Assembly (NCBI RefSeq): GCF_029392895.1
Contig: NZ_CP114200.1
Location: 372,001 to 436,000, forward strand
Direction: 5' to 3'
Origin: Streptomyces sp. 71268
GTDB taxonomy: Bacteria > Actinomycetota > Actinomycetes > Streptomycetales > Streptomycetaceae
DNA length: 64,000 nt
A model generated the notes under the pieces. It searched no databases, was not told the DNA's origin, and saw only the letters and a program-made list of their open reading frames with translations. Below, one piece after another: positions 24,227 through 32,824 of this stretch. The translations under genes and the position numbers were made by a program. The number at the start of each line of letters is the position of its first letter. The first letter of the stretch is position 1.

Positions 24227-25242
24227 TCGCGGTCCAACTCTTGATCGGCCTGCTGACGCTGGTGGTCAACGCGTACTTCGTGGGAGCCGAGTTCGCCCTC
24301 ATCTCGGTGCGCCGCAGCCAGATCGAACCGCACGCCGAGCAGGGCGACCGGCGGGCGCGCAGCGTGCTGTGGGGGCTTGAGCACGTGTCGGCCCTGATGG
24401 CGGCGGCACAGCTCGGCATCACCCTGTGCACGCTGGTGCTCGGCATCGTCGCCGAGCCGGCCATCGCGCACCTGCTGGAGCCGGTCTTCCACGCGGTCGG
24501 CGTGCCGGACGGGCTGACCCACCCGATCGCCTTCGTGATCGCGCTGGCGGTGGCGACGTACGTGCACATGCTCTTCGGCGAGATGGTGCCGAAGAACGTC
24601 GCGCTGGCCGAGCCGGTGCGCTCGGCGCTGCTGCTCGGCCCGCCGCTGGTGGCCATGTCGCGGGCGCTGCGGCCGGTGATCTTCACGGTGAACGCGTTCG
24701 CGAACGCGCTGCTCAAGCTGTTGCGCGTGGAGCCCAAGGACGAGGTGGCGGCGTCGTTCTCGGACGCCGACCTGGCGCGCATGGTCGCGGACTCCAGTGA
24801 GGCCGGGCTGCTTGACGACCGGGCCACCGAGCGGCTGCGCGACGCGCTGGAGCTGGGCCGCCGGCCGGTGCGGGACGTCGTGCTCTCCGTCGACCGGGTG
24901 GTCACGGCGCGGCTGGGGGTCACCCCCGAGCAGTTGGAGACCCTGTCGGCCAAGTCCGGGTTCTCGCGCTTCCCCGTCATCGACGAGGGCGGGCGCATTT
25001 TGGGCTACCTGCACGTGAAGGACGCCCTGGACGCCCGTCCCCGGGACGTGGCCTTCCGCACCGAGCAGTTGCGGCCCATCGCCCGCGTGCGGGCCGCGAC
25101 GCCGCTCGACGACGTGCTGACGGCCATGCGGGGTACGAGCACGCACCTGGCCGCCGTCATCGACGAGCACAGCCGGCTGGCCGGGCTCGTGACCATGGAG
25201 GACGTGCTGCGGGAACTGGTGGGCCCGGCGCCCAGCACGTAG
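24223..25242 (+). CDS. CNNM/CorC-HlyC family membrane protein with CBS pair (second of tandem)
   Basis: A 339-residue DUF21-CBS protein, shorter than its upstream paralogue. It has the same DUF21 membrane part (LTLVVNAYFVGAEFALISVRRSQIE; MLFGEMVPKNVALAEP) and a CBS pair (RDVVLSVDRVVTAR; FSRFPVIDEGGRILGYLHVKDAL; AAVIDEHSRLAGLVTMEDVLRELVG). It stops after the CBS pair and lacks the CorC_HlyC domain and the His-rich tail. The ATGA overlap shows coupled translation, so the two may form a hetero-oligomeric transporter or regulator. Confidence 0.94.
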   Translation: MIAVQLLIGLLTLVVNAYFVGAEFALISVRRSQIEPHAEQGDRRARSVLWGLEHVSALMAAAQLGITLCTLVLGIVAEPAIAHLLEPVFHAVGVPDGLTHPIAFVIALAVATYVHMLFGEMVPKNVALAEPVRSALLLGPPLVAMSRALRPVIFTVNAFANALLKLLRVEPKDEVAASFSDADLARMVADSSEAGLLDDRATERLRDALELGRRPVRDVVLSVDRVVTARLGVTPEQLETLSAKSGFSRFPVIDEGGRILGYLHVKDALDARPRDVAFRTEQLRPIARVRAATPLDDVLTAMRGTSTHLAAVIDEHSRLAGLVTMEDVLRELVGPAPST

Positions 25243-25251
25243 CCGGGTGCC

Positions 25252-25320
25252 GGCCCGGGCCTCGGCGAGGTCCGGGCCGGCCCCGTCAGCCGGACCGGTC
25301 CGGATTCCGAACCGGTCCGG
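25252..25320. terminator. Tandem hairpins between convergent genes
   Basis: GGCCCGG (25252-25258) pairs with CCGGGCC (25272-25278) around an inner CCTC/GAGG stem. A second perfect 10-bp stem follows (25290-25299 with 25311-25320, 11-base loop). They lie between the end of the CNNM operon and the end of the minus-strand MazG-like gene, fitting a two-way terminator. Confidence 0.75.
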
Positions 25321-25349
25321 CCCGTGTGGCAGGCACGGCGACCGGCGGC

Positions 25350-25820
25350 TCAGGGGCGCTCGTCGGCCCCCGCGCGCATGCGCTCGGTGACGCCGCGGAC
25401 GTGCGCGTCGAGCGTGCCGGCCGGGTCGTCGCTGAACTCGTGCAGCATCACGGCGGCCGTGAGGATCACGTCGCACAGCTCCGCCGCGACGTCCGCGCGC
25501 TCGTGGGTGACGCCCTTGCGCGGGTTGTGGCCGGTCAGCCCGGTGTAGGCGTTCATCACCTCGCCCGTCTCCTCGGTGAGCTTCAGCAGGCGCAGGGCGG
25601 TCTCCTCGGCGCGGTCGCGGGTGGTGTTGGCCGCGTCGAGCCAGGCCACCGCCGCGCGGGCCGCCTCCCACAGCGCGCCGTCGGCCGCCCCGGCGGAGGC
25701 CGCCCCGGCAGAGTCAGCCTCGGGTGCGCCGTGGGCGGGCCGGGCGGCGCGTGCCGCGCGCTCGTGGAGGGCGTCAAGCTGGTCGGCCCTGATCTGGTCG
25801 GCGGTCAGGCGCTCGGACAT
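25350..25820 (-). CDS. MazG-like NTP pyrophosphohydrolase-fold protein
   Basis: A 156-residue all-alpha NTP-PPase-like protein. The metal-binding signature is present in shortened form: TEETGEV (EExxE-type) and, 25 residues later, AAELCDVILTA (ExxD-type). The N-terminal third is an Ala-rich insert. MazG enzymes hydrolyse nucleoside triphosphates to monophosphates and clear damaged or excess nucleotides. Small actinobacterial versions are mostly uncharacterised. ATG 25820 has AGGAGA upstream. It diverges from the GDSL hydrolase gene, with a 22-base palindrome between them. Confidence 0.85.
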   Translation of the reverse strand: MSERLTADQIRADQLDALHERAARAARPAHGAPEADSAGAASAGAADGALWEAARAAVAWLDAANTTRDRAEETALRLLKLTEETGEVMNAYTGLTGHNPRKGVTHERADVAAELCDVILTAAVMLHEFSDDPAGTLDAHVRGVTERMRAGADERP

Positions 25821-25913
25821 CCGGTGGTCTCCTGTGTCTGTGGGGCACCGCCGCGCCGACGGCGCGGCCGGGCCGCGAGCGGAAGGAAGGCGGACTGGCG
25901 GGTCGGCCGTGAC

Positions 25914-25956
25914 CGGTGACCGGGCCCGGTCACCGTTGCCGGCCTGTCGATATGAT
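25914..25956 (+). promoter_or_regulatory. 22-base perfect palindrome and -10 box before GDSL hydrolase
   Basis: Bases 25914-25935 form a perfect 22-base palindrome centred on GGGCCC, with GGTGACC outer arms. It is followed by TATGAT (25951-25956), a good -10 box that places transcription start near the ATG at 25967. The palindrome covers the expected -35, so it is well placed for a repressor or activator dimer. It also lies upstream of the divergent MazG-like gene. Confidence 0.55.
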
Positions 25957-25966
25957 CGCCCTCGCC

Positions 25967-26788
25967 ATGCAGATGAACGCCACGTACTCCAGTTTCGTCG
26001 CGGTCGGCGACTCCTTCACCGAGGGCATGTCCGACGAACTGCCCGACGGCACCTACCGCGGCTGGGCCGATCTCCTCGCGGCGCGGCTCGCGTCCCGCGT
26101 GCCGGACTTCCGTTACGCCAACCTCGCCGTGCGCGGCAAGCTGATCGGCCAGATCGTCGACGACCAGGCCCGGCCGGCCGCGGCGATGGACGCCGACCTG
26201 GTGACGCTGGTCGGCGGGCTGAACGACGTGTTGCGCCCCAAGTGCGACATAGGGCTGGTGGCCGCCCGCCTGGAGGAGGCCGTCGAGCTGCTGGCCCCCC
26301 GGTGCCGCCAGCTCGTCCTGATGCACAGCCCCGGCCGGCACGGACCGCTCCTCGAGCGGGGTCGCTCACGCATGGAGCGGCTGTACGCGCACATCGACAC
26401 CCTGGCCGCGCGGCACGGGGCGGCGGTCGTGGATCTGTTCGGGGCGCCGGTACTGGGCGATCCACGGATGTGGGCCGACGACCGGCTGCACCTGAACACC
26501 GAGGGGCACCGGCGGGTCGCGGAGGCCGTCTGGCAGGCGATCGGCCTGCCGGCCACGTACGACTGGCGCGAGCCGCTGCCGCCGCCGGTGCTGCCCGGCT
26601 GGCGCTCCCGGCGCGGCGCTGACCTGCGGTTCGCCAGGCAGCACCTGGTGCCCTGGATCGGCCGGCGGCTGACCGGCCGCTCGTCGGGCGACGGCCGCTC
26701 CCCCAAGCGGGGCGAGCTGCTGCCCCTCGCGCTGCCGGTGCGCGGCGCGGGCGACGCGCCCGACGCCCGCTCGGCACCGGGCGGCTGA
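25967..26788 (+). CDS. SGNH/GDSL-family hydrolase
   Basis: A 273-residue SGNH hydrolase (esterase/lipase type). Blocks are complete: nucleophile Ser16 in VGDSFTEG, Gly in NLAVRGKL, Asn86 in GGLNDVL, and Asp172/His175 in DDRLHLN. No signal peptide is visible, so it acts in the cytoplasm or is exported by another route. The C-terminal 50 residues are basic and Pro-rich. ATG 25967 gives the family start MQMNATYSSFVAVGDSF. ATG 25952 lies on the -10 box and is excluded, while ATG 25973 is possible. The promoter suggests a very short or absent leader. Confidence 0.92.
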   Translation: MQMNATYSSFVAVGDSFTEGMSDELPDGTYRGWADLLAARLASRVPDFRYANLAVRGKLIGQIVDDQARPAAAMDADLVTLVGGLNDVLRPKCDIGLVAARLEEAVELLAPRCRQLVLMHSPGRHGPLLERGRSRMERLYAHIDTLAARHGAAVVDLFGAPVLGDPRMWADDRLHLNTEGHRRVAEAVWQAIGLPATYDWREPLPPPVLPGWRSRRGADLRFARQHLVPWIGRRLTGRSSGDGRSPKRGELLPLALPVRGAGDAPDARSAPGG

Positions 26789-26866
26789 CCCGACGCGCCC
26801 CGACGGCGCGCCCCGCGTGGGATGCCGGCCGCCGAGGGCGCGGCGCTGGCCTGCGGATACCGCCAG

Positions 26867-26872
26867 TAGACT
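26867..26872 (+). promoter_or_regulatory. -10 box of purB
   Basis: TAGACT ends 8 bases before GTG 26881 and there is no ribosome site in between. The purB message is therefore probably leaderless. No good -35 is visible. Confidence 0.5.
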
Positions 26873-26880
26873 GTGCGTCC

Positions 26881-28314
26881 GTGACTGCTAAGCCGCGCAT
26901 CCCGAACGTCCTGGCCAGCCGCTACGCCTCGGCGGAGCTGGCCCTCCTGTGGTCCCCCGAACACAAGGTGGTGCTGGAGAGGCGGCTGTGGCTGGCCGTG
27001 CTGCGCGCCCAGAAGGACCTGGGCATCGAGGTGCCGGACGCCGCCATCGCCGACTACGAGCGGGTCCTTGAGCAGGTGGACCTGGAGTCGATCGCCGAGC
27101 GCGAGAAGGTCACGCGGCACGACGTCAAGGCGCGGATCGAGGAGTTCAACGCGCTGGCCGGGCACGAGCAGGTGCACAAGGGCATGACGTCCCGGGACCT
27201 GACCGAGAACGTCGAGCAGTTGCAGGTCAGGCTCTCGCTCGAGCTGGTGCGCGACCGCGTGGTCGCGGTGCTCGCCCGGCTCGCCGCGCTGGCGGCCGAG
27301 CACGCCGAGCTGGTCATGGCCGGTCGCTCGCACAACGTCGCGGCGCAGGCCACCACGCTCGGCAAGCGCTTCGCCACCGGCGCCGACGAACTCCTGGTGG
27401 CCTTCGCGCGCCTCACGGAGTTGCTCGACCGCTACCCGCTGCGCGGCATCAAGGGCCCGGTCGGCACCGCGCAGGACATGCTCGACCTGTTCGGCGGCGA
27501 CGCGTCGAAGCTGGCCGAGCTCGAACAGCGCATCGCCGGGCACCTCGGCTTCGGGAGCGCCTTCACCTCCGTCGGCCAGGTCTACCCGCGCTCCCTGGAC
27601 TACGAGGTGGTCACGGCCCTGGTGCAGGTGGCCGCCGCCCCCTCGTCGATCGCCAAGACGATCCGGCTGATGGCCGGCCACGAGCTGGTCACCGAGGGGT
27701 TCAAGCCGGGCCAGGTCGGCTCGTCCGCGATGCCGCACAAGATGAACACGCGCTCCTGTGAGCGGGTGAACGGCCTGACGGTGATCCTGCGCGGCTACGC
27801 GTCGATGACCGGCGAGCTGGCGGGCGACCAGTGGAACGAGGGCGACGTGTCGTGCTCGGTGGTGCGCCGCGTCGCGCTGCCGGACGCCTTCTTCGCGCTG
27901 GACGGCCTGCTGGAGACGTTCCTGACGGTGCTGGACGAGTTCGGCGCCTTCCCGGCCGTCGTCGCCCGCGAACTCGACCGCTACCTGCCCTTCCTGGCCA
28001 CCACCAAGGTGCTGATGGGGGCCGTGCGGGCGGGCGTGGGCCGTGAGGAGGCGCACGAGGCGATCAAGGAGAACGCGGTGGCGGCGGCGCTGGCCATGCG
28101 CGAGCGGGGCGCCGAGCGCAACGAGCTGTTGGACACCCTCGCGGCGGACGAGCGCCTTCCGCTGGACCGGGCCGCGCTGGACGCCCTGATGGCCGACAAG
28201 CTCTCGTTCACCGGTGCCGCCGCGGACCAGGTGGCCTCGGTGGTGGCCCGCGTCGAGGAGATCACCAGGCGGTACCCGGAGGCCGCCGGGTACGCGCCGG
28301 GGTCGATCCTCTGA
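26881..28314 (+). CDS. purB: Adenylosuccinate lyase (PurB)
   Basis: A 477-residue member of the fumarase/aspartase superfamily. It acts twice in purine synthesis: SAICAR to AICAR plus fumarate, and adenylosuccinate to AMP plus fumarate. The signature loop SSAMPHKMN lies near residue 282. The general-acid/base region is present as AGRSHNVAAQATT and the N-terminal conserved block as KGMTSRDLTENV. Length matches actinobacterial enzymes. GTG 26881 is preceded by a -10 box at leaderless distance. The mug gene follows after 17 bases and is probably co-transcribed. Confidence 0.97.
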   Translation: MTAKPRIPNVLASRYASAELALLWSPEHKVVLERRLWLAVLRAQKDLGIEVPDAAIADYERVLEQVDLESIAEREKVTRHDVKARIEEFNALAGHEQVHKGMTSRDLTENVEQLQVRLSLELVRDRVVAVLARLAALAAEHAELVMAGRSHNVAAQATTLGKRFATGADELLVAFARLTELLDRYPLRGIKGPVGTAQDMLDLFGGDASKLAELEQRIAGHLGFGSAFTSVGQVYPRSLDYEVVTALVQVAAAPSSIAKTIRLMAGHELVTEGFKPGQVGSSAMPHKMNTRSCERVNGLTVILRGYASMTGELAGDQWNEGDVSCSVVRRVALPDAFFALDGLLETFLTVLDEFGAFPAVVARELDRYLPFLATTKVLMGAVRAGVGREEAHEAIKENAVAAALAMRERGAERNELLDTLAADERLPLDRAALDALMADKLSFTGAAADQVASVVARVEEITRRYPEAAGYAPGSIL

Positions 28315-28331
28315 GCCCCGCCGGCCGCCGC

Positions 28332-28868
28332 GTGAGTCCCGAGGAGTTGGCCGCCGCCCGCGACCGCGTCGTGCCCGACGTGGTCGCGCCGGGGCTGCGC
28401 GTCCTGTTCTGCGGCATCAACCCGGGGCTGATGTCGGCGGCGACCGGCCACCACTTCGCCCGCCCGGGCAACCGGTTCTGGCCGGTCCTGCACGCCTCCG
28501 GGTTCACGCCACGGCGGCTGCGCCCGGACGAGGAGCGGGACTTGCTGACGTACGGGCTCGGCATCACCAACGTGGTGGCCCGGGCCAGTGCGCGCGCCGA
28601 CGAGCTGGGCGCCGACGAGTACCGCGAGGGTGGGCGGATACTGCGCGAGAAGGTGGCCCGCCTGCGGCCGGCGTGGCTCGCGGTCGTCGGCGTCACCGCC
28701 TACCGGGTGGCCTTCGACGACCGCAAGGCCCAAGTCGGCCCGCAGGACGCCTCGTTGGGCGACACCCGGGTGTGGGTGCTGCCCAACCCGAGTGGCCTGA
28801 ACGCGCACTGGAGCCTGGAGACCATGGCCGAGGAGTACGGCCGGCTGCGCGCCGCCGCGAGCGACTGA
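28332..28868 (+). CDS. mug: G/U mismatch-specific DNA glycosylase (Mug/TDG family)
   Basis: A 178-residue uracil-DNA glycosylase-fold enzyme that removes uracil or ethenocytosine from mismatches with G. The active-site motif GINPG (Asn30) and the C-terminal NPSGLNAH intercalation/binding motif are both present. TNVVARASARADEL is also typical of the family. GTG 28332 lies 17 bases after purB. Such pairing is expected to place it under the purB promoter. Confidence 0.94.
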   Translation: MSPEELAAARDRVVPDVVAPGLRVLFCGINPGLMSAATGHHFARPGNRFWPVLHASGFTPRRLRPDEERDLLTYGLGITNVVARASARADELGADEYREGGRILREKVARLRPAWLAVVGVTAYRVAFDDRKAQVGPQDASLGDTRVWVLPNPSGLNAHWSLETMAEEYGRLRAAASD

Positions 28869-28943
28869 GCCCGACCGCGCCCCGCCGCCCACCTGTCAGC
28901 GGGGGCACGCGGCCGGCTGTCGTACGCCGCGCTCCGGGCGGGC

Positions 28944-29684
28944 TCAGGCGTCCCGCCGCTCCAGGGCCCGCCAACCCGCCGCCGCCAGGAGCAGGGTCCA
29001 GCCGGCCAGGACCGCGAGGCCCGACCAGGGGCCGAGCCCCGCCCAGGGGGTGGTGTGTAGGACGCCCTGGCCGGCCGCGTCCGGCAGGAACCGGGTCACC
29101 CGGAACACCGGCGAGCTGGTGCCCAGCACGGGTTGGACGAAGGTGAGCAGCGGGACCAGCAGGCCGAGGGCGGCCACCGGGCCGCGGAGCACGGTGGCGA
29201 CGCCCGTGGCCAGCACGGTGATCAGGCCGAGGTAGAGCCCGCAGCCGAGGACGGCGCGCAGCGCGCCCGGGGCGCCGAGGCCCACTCCGTACTCGCCGAG
29301 CAGCGCCTGACCGGCCAGGAACGAGACGAGGCCGGTCGCGGTGCCCACCGCGAGCCCGAGACCGCCGACGACGGCGAGCTTGCAGCCGTAGAACAGCCCG
29401 CGGCGCGGCACCGCCGCCAACGACATCCGCAGGGCGCCGCCCTTGTACTCGCCCGTGACGACCAGCACGCCGAAGCAGAGCGCGGCCAGTTGCCCGAAGC
29501 CCAGGCCGAAGTAGGAGGAGTGGACCGGGTCGAAGTCGGCCGCGCCGTCGCCCGGTTCGTGGCTGGCGCACGCCAGGGCCGAGAAGCCGGCGGTGGCCAG
29601 CGGGACGCAGGCGAGGGCGATGAGGGTGGCGCGCACGGTGTGGACCTTGGCCCATTCCGAGCGCAGTACCGAGGTGACGTTCAT
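28944..29684 (-). CDS. ABC-2 type transporter permease
   Basis: A 246-residue membrane protein with six hydrophobic segments. It starts MNVTSVLRSEWAKVHTVRATLIAL, the usual beginning of streptomycete ABC-2 permeases, and contains VTGEYKGGALRMSL, a conserved cytoplasmic loop of the family. It starts three bases after the stop of the ATPase gene, so both form one export operon. The cargo is unknown. The divergent two-component system is the likely controller. Confidence 0.92.
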   Translation of the reverse strand: MNVTSVLRSEWAKVHTVRATLIALACVPLATAGFSALACASHEPGDGAADFDPVHSSYFGLGFGQLAALCFGVLVVTGEYKGGALRMSLAAVPRRGLFYGCKLAVVGGLGLAVGTATGLVSFLAGQALLGEYGVGLGAPGALRAVLGCGLYLGLITVLATGVATVLRGPVAALGLLVPLLTFVQPVLGTSSPVFRVTRFLPDAAGQGVLHTTPWAGLGPWSGLAVLAGWTLLLAAAGWRALERRDA

Positions 29685-29687
29685 GGT

Positions 29688-30617
29688 TCAGCCTCCCGTC
29701 GCGGGGTTGCGGGCGGCGGCGTACTGTGTGGCGTCGGCCGTCAGACGCAGGTACGCCTCTTCCAACGAGACCTGTCCGTCGGTGAGTTCGAGCAGCGGTA
29801 CGCCGCCGGCCGCCGCGAGTTCGCCGACGCGGGCCGCCGTGATGTCCGGCAGACACCAGCGCCCGTCGCCGTCCGGCGCGCCGGCGAGCCCCACCGAGGC
29901 CAACACGTCGCGCAGCCGCTCGGGTTCGGTGGTGCGCAGGTACGCCCGCGGGCTGCTGTGCGCGGCGATGAAGGCGGTCATCGGGGTGTCGGCGAGCAGC
30001 CGGCCGCGGCCGAGGACGACGAGGTGGTCCGCGGTGCGGGCGGTCTCCCCCATCAGATGGCTGGAGACCAGCACGGTGCGCCCGTCGGCGGCCAGGCGGC
30101 GCAGCAACTCCCGTATCCACACGATGCCCTCGGGGTCGAGGCCGTTGGTCGGCTCGTCCAGCATCAGCACGGGCGGATCGCCGAGCAGCGCGGCGGCGAC
30201 TCCGAGCCGCTGCCGCATGCCGAGCGAGAAGGTGCCCACGCGGCGCCGCGCGACGGCATCGAGTCCGGTCTCGGCGAGCACCTCGGCGATCCGCCGGTGC
30301 GGGATGTCGTTGCTGTACGCGAGGCAGCGCAGGTGGTCCCGGGCGGTACGGGCGCCGAGCGCGGCCCCGGCGTCCAGCAGCGCGCCGGCCAGCCGCAGCG
30401 GCCTGGGCGCCGAGCGGTAGGGCCGGCCGCCGATGGTCACCTGGCCAGCGGTGGGCCGGTCCAGGCCGAGGGCGATGCGCAGGGTGGTGGATTTGCCGGC
30501 GCCGTTGGGCCCGAGGAAACCGGTGACCCGTCCGGGTTGGACGGTGAAGGTGACGTCGTCCACGGCGCGGATGGGGCCGTAGTCCTTGCGCAGGTCCCGT
30601 ACGTCGATCGAGGTCAT
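29688..30617 (-). CDS. ABC transporter ATP-binding protein
   Basis: A 309-residue ATPase of the drug/peptide export (DrrA/CcmA-like) class. Walker A is GPNGAGKST, the signature FSLGMRQRL, Walker B VLMLDEPTNGLDP and the switch His is in VLVSSHLM. The C-terminal 80 residues form the extra domain found in this class. ATG 30617 (MTSIDVRDLRKDYG) is chosen over an upstream in-frame ATG because family proteins start there. It is co-transcribed with the permease and divergent from the histidine kinase. Confidence 0.94.
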   Translation of the reverse strand: MTSIDVRDLRKDYGPIRAVDDVTFTVQPGRVTGFLGPNGAGKSTTLRIALGLDRPTAGQVTIGGRPYRSAPRPLRLAGALLDAGAALGARTARDHLRCLAYSNDIPHRRIAEVLAETGLDAVARRRVGTFSLGMRQRLGVAAALLGDPPVLMLDEPTNGLDPEGIVWIRELLRRLAADGRTVLVSSHLMGETARTADHLVVLGRGRLLADTPMTAFIAAHSSPRAYLRTTEPERLRDVLASVGLAGAPDGDGRWCLPDITAARVGELAAAGGVPLLELTDGQVSLEEAYLRLTADATQYAAARNPATGG

Positions 30618-30674
30618 GCCGCCACGCTGCCGGCTGGGCGGCATCCGGTGCCTCCCCCGCGCGCGGGTCGCTCC

Positions 30675-30690
30675 TCCCCCTGGCGGGGGA
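30675..30690. promoter_or_regulatory. Inverted repeat between ABC and two-component operons
   Basis: TCCCCC-TGGC-GGGGGA is a perfect inverted repeat with 6-base arms in the 107-base divergent region. It lies 35 bases before the kinase start and 58 bases before the ATPase start. It could be the binding site of the adjacent NarL-type regulator. The low-complexity arms make this uncertain. Confidence 0.3.
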
Positions 30691-30724
30691 TTCGGCGGGC
30701 GCCTCGCGCTGGCAGGATGTGCCG

Positions 30725-31993
30725 GTGAACCTGATGAACGCCCTGTTCAGGCCGTTGGCGCGGGCCGAGACCTACACGCGCTGGCTGCATCTGCTCGTCA
30801 GTGGGGTCTTCGCGTCCATCTGCCTGTTCGTCTTTCCCGGCACCTCGGCGGCGGGCCCGTTGAGCTGGGCCGGCTTCCTGGTGCTGCCCGTGCCGATCCT
30901 GCTCGCGCTGAGCCTGGTCCCGGCGGTGCGGTCGGCCGAGGGCCTGCAGGCCCGGCTGATGCTCGTCCCCGGCCGGCCGTCGGCCACCTCCGGCGAGGGC
31001 GGCTCCCGGAGCGGGGATGGGGCGGGGCGGCGGGACTCGCCGGGCGGGCGGCGCGCGCCGGGGCCGGCCGACCCGGGCATCTCGGTGGCGCCCGCGCGCG
31101 GTTGGGCCGAGCGCGGCCACACCGCGCTGTGGCTGCTGGTGCGGGTGTTGGCGGGGACGGCGGTGCTGGTGGCGACGGTGTGGTTGCCGGGGCTTTCGGT
31201 GCGGCTGGTCACCGGGCCAGGTGGGTGGTGGGTGCTGTTGACGCCACTGCCGGTGGTCGCACTGGCCGCGCTGGTGGTGGGCGTGGGGGCCGCGGTGGCG
31301 CAGGCGGCGCGCTGGCTGCTGGCGCCGTCGAGCGAGGAGCGGCTGGCGGCGCTGGAGGAGCGTACGGAGCGCTTGCTGGAACACAACCGGCTGGCCAGGG
31401 AGTTGCACGACTCGATCGGCCACGCGCTCACCGTCGCCGTGGTGCAGGCGGGGGCGGCGCGCGCGGCGGGCTCGGCACAGTTCACCGAGCGCGCGCTCGC
31501 GGCCATCGAGGACACCGGTCGGCGGGCCCTTGAGGACCTGGAACGGGTGCTGCGGCTGCTGCGGCAGGACGACCCGGACTCGGCGAACGCGCCCCGCCGC
31601 CCGGCGCTCACCGAGCTGGAGCGGCTCGTCGAGTCGGCCCGGGCGGCCGGCGCTCCGGTGGACGCCGAGGTGACCGGGGCCGTCGAGCGGGTGCCGGGGC
31701 CGCTGTCGCGGGAGGGCTACCGCATCGTGCAGGAGGCGCTGACCAACGCGCTGCGGCACGCCGGCCCGGTGCCGGTCGCGCTGCGCGTCGCGGCCCGGGA
31801 CGCGGAACTCGAACTGGACATCCGCAACCCGCTGCCGGCGGCGGACGCCGCCCGGACCGGCGGTTCGGGCGGCGGCAGCGGGCTGCGCGGCATCCGGGAG
31901 CGGGCCGCGCTGCTCGGTGGCGAGGCGCACACCGGGCCGGCGGACGGCCGGTGGCGGGTGTACGTACGGCTGCCGCTGGACCGGCTCCCGTGA
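30725..31993 (+). CDS. Sensor histidine kinase, NarL-partner (HisKA_3) type
   Basis: A 422-residue membrane kinase. Four hydrophobic helices in the first 190 residues (two near 22-68, two near 132-190) form the sensor, with a long Gly/Arg-rich loop between the pairs. The phospho-acceptor is His228 in RELHDSIGHAL. The ATPase domain shows REGYRIVQEALTNALRHAG (N-box) and GLRGIRERAALLGG (G-box). GTG 30725 has AGGA seven bases upstream. ATG 30734 is an alternative. It is paired with the response regulator 43 bases downstream and diverges from an ABC exporter, the common layout for cell-envelope or drug sensing. Confidence 0.93.
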   Translation: MNLMNALFRPLARAETYTRWLHLLVSGVFASICLFVFPGTSAAGPLSWAGFLVLPVPILLALSLVPAVRSAEGLQARLMLVPGRPSATSGEGGSRSGDGAGRRDSPGGRRAPGPADPGISVAPARGWAERGHTALWLLVRVLAGTAVLVATVWLPGLSVRLVTGPGGWWVLLTPLPVVALAALVVGVGAAVAQAARWLLAPSSEERLAALEERTERLLEHNRLARELHDSIGHALTVAVVQAGAARAAGSAQFTERALAAIEDTGRRALEDLERVLRLLRQDDPDSANAPRRPALTELERLVESARAAGAPVDAEVTGAVERVPGPLSREGYRIVQEALTNALRHAGPVPVALRVAARDAELELDIRNPLPAADAARTGGSGGGSGLRGIRERAALLGGEAHTGPADGRWRVYVRLPLDRLP

Positions 31994-32024
31994 GGGGCGA
32001 GCGGGGTCGGTCGAACCCGCGGAC

Positions 32025-32030
32025 TAGGGT
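32025..32030 (+). promoter_or_regulatory. -10 box before the response regulator
   Basis: TAGGGT ends 6 bases before ATG 32037, with no ribosome site between. The regulator can therefore be made from its own leaderless transcript besides reading through from the kinase gene. Confidence 0.45.
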
Positions 32031-32036
32031 GTTCGC

Positions 32037-32687
32037 ATGCCGGTGACCGTCCTCCTCGTCGACGACGAACAGCTCGTACGGGCCGGGCTGCACGCGATTC
32101 TCAGCGCGCAACCGGACATCGAGGTGGTCGGCGAGGCCGCGGACGGTGCCGCGGTGCTGCCCCTGGTGCGCGAGTTGCGCCCGGACGTGGTCGCGATGGA
32201 CGTGCGGATGCCGCTGCTCGACGGCATCGAGGCGACGCGGGCCGTGCTGCGCTCGGTGCCGGATCCGCCGAAGATCCTCGTGGTGACGACGTTCGAGAAC
32301 GACGAGTACGTCTACGAGGCGCTGCGCGCGGGAGCCGACGGCTTCCTGCTCAAGCGCGCCCGGCCGGCCGAGATCGTGCACGCGGTGCGGCTGGTGGCCG
32401 CGGGCGACTCGCTGCTGTTCCCCGCCGCCGTGCGGTCGCTGGCGGCGGCGCACGGCAACGCTCGCGCCCGCGCGACCATGGAGCGCGCCGCGCTGACGGC
32501 CCGCGAGGAGGAGGTGCTGCGGCTGATGGCGCGCGGCCTGTCCAACGCGGAGATCGCCGGGCGTCTGGTGGTGGGCATCGAGACGGTCAAGACGCACGTC
32601 AGCGCGGTGCTCGGCAAGCTCGGCGCCCGCGACCGCACCCAGGCGGTGATCGCCGCGTACGAGTCGGGGTTCGTCGCGCCGCGTTGA
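32037..32687 (+). CDS. NarL/LuxR-family response regulator
   Basis: A 216-residue regulator. The receiver domain has the acidic pair DD (9-10), phospho-acceptor Asp55 in VVAMDVRMP, the conserved Thr in VVTTFEN and Lys in FLLKRARP. The LuxR-type helix-turn-helix is at about 150-210 (LTAREEEVLRLMARGLSNAEIAGRLVV, then ETVKTHVSAVLGKLGARDRTQAV). It acts with the kinase encoded just upstream, and the divergent ABC-2 exporter is the likely target. A -10 box close to ATG 32037 suggests an extra leaderless transcript. Confidence 0.95.
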   Translation: MPVTVLLVDDEQLVRAGLHAILSAQPDIEVVGEAADGAAVLPLVRELRPDVVAMDVRMPLLDGIEATRAVLRSVPDPPKILVVTTFENDEYVYEALRAGADGFLLKRARPAEIVHAVRLVAAGDSLLFPAAVRSLAAAHGNARARATMERAALTAREEEVLRLMARGLSNAEIAGRLVVGIETVKTHVSAVLGKLGARDRTQAVIAAYESGFVAPR

Positions 32688-32824
32688 GCCGCCCCGGCCG
32701 CCGCCTGGCACGCGAGTGGGCCCAGTGGCGGGTGAGATGGCTGATTGTGGCGCCGCTGGAGAGGTCGCCGGGAGAGGCGTCAACAGATACGATCCGGCAA
32801 ACACGCACAGGTAGGGAGACCGGA

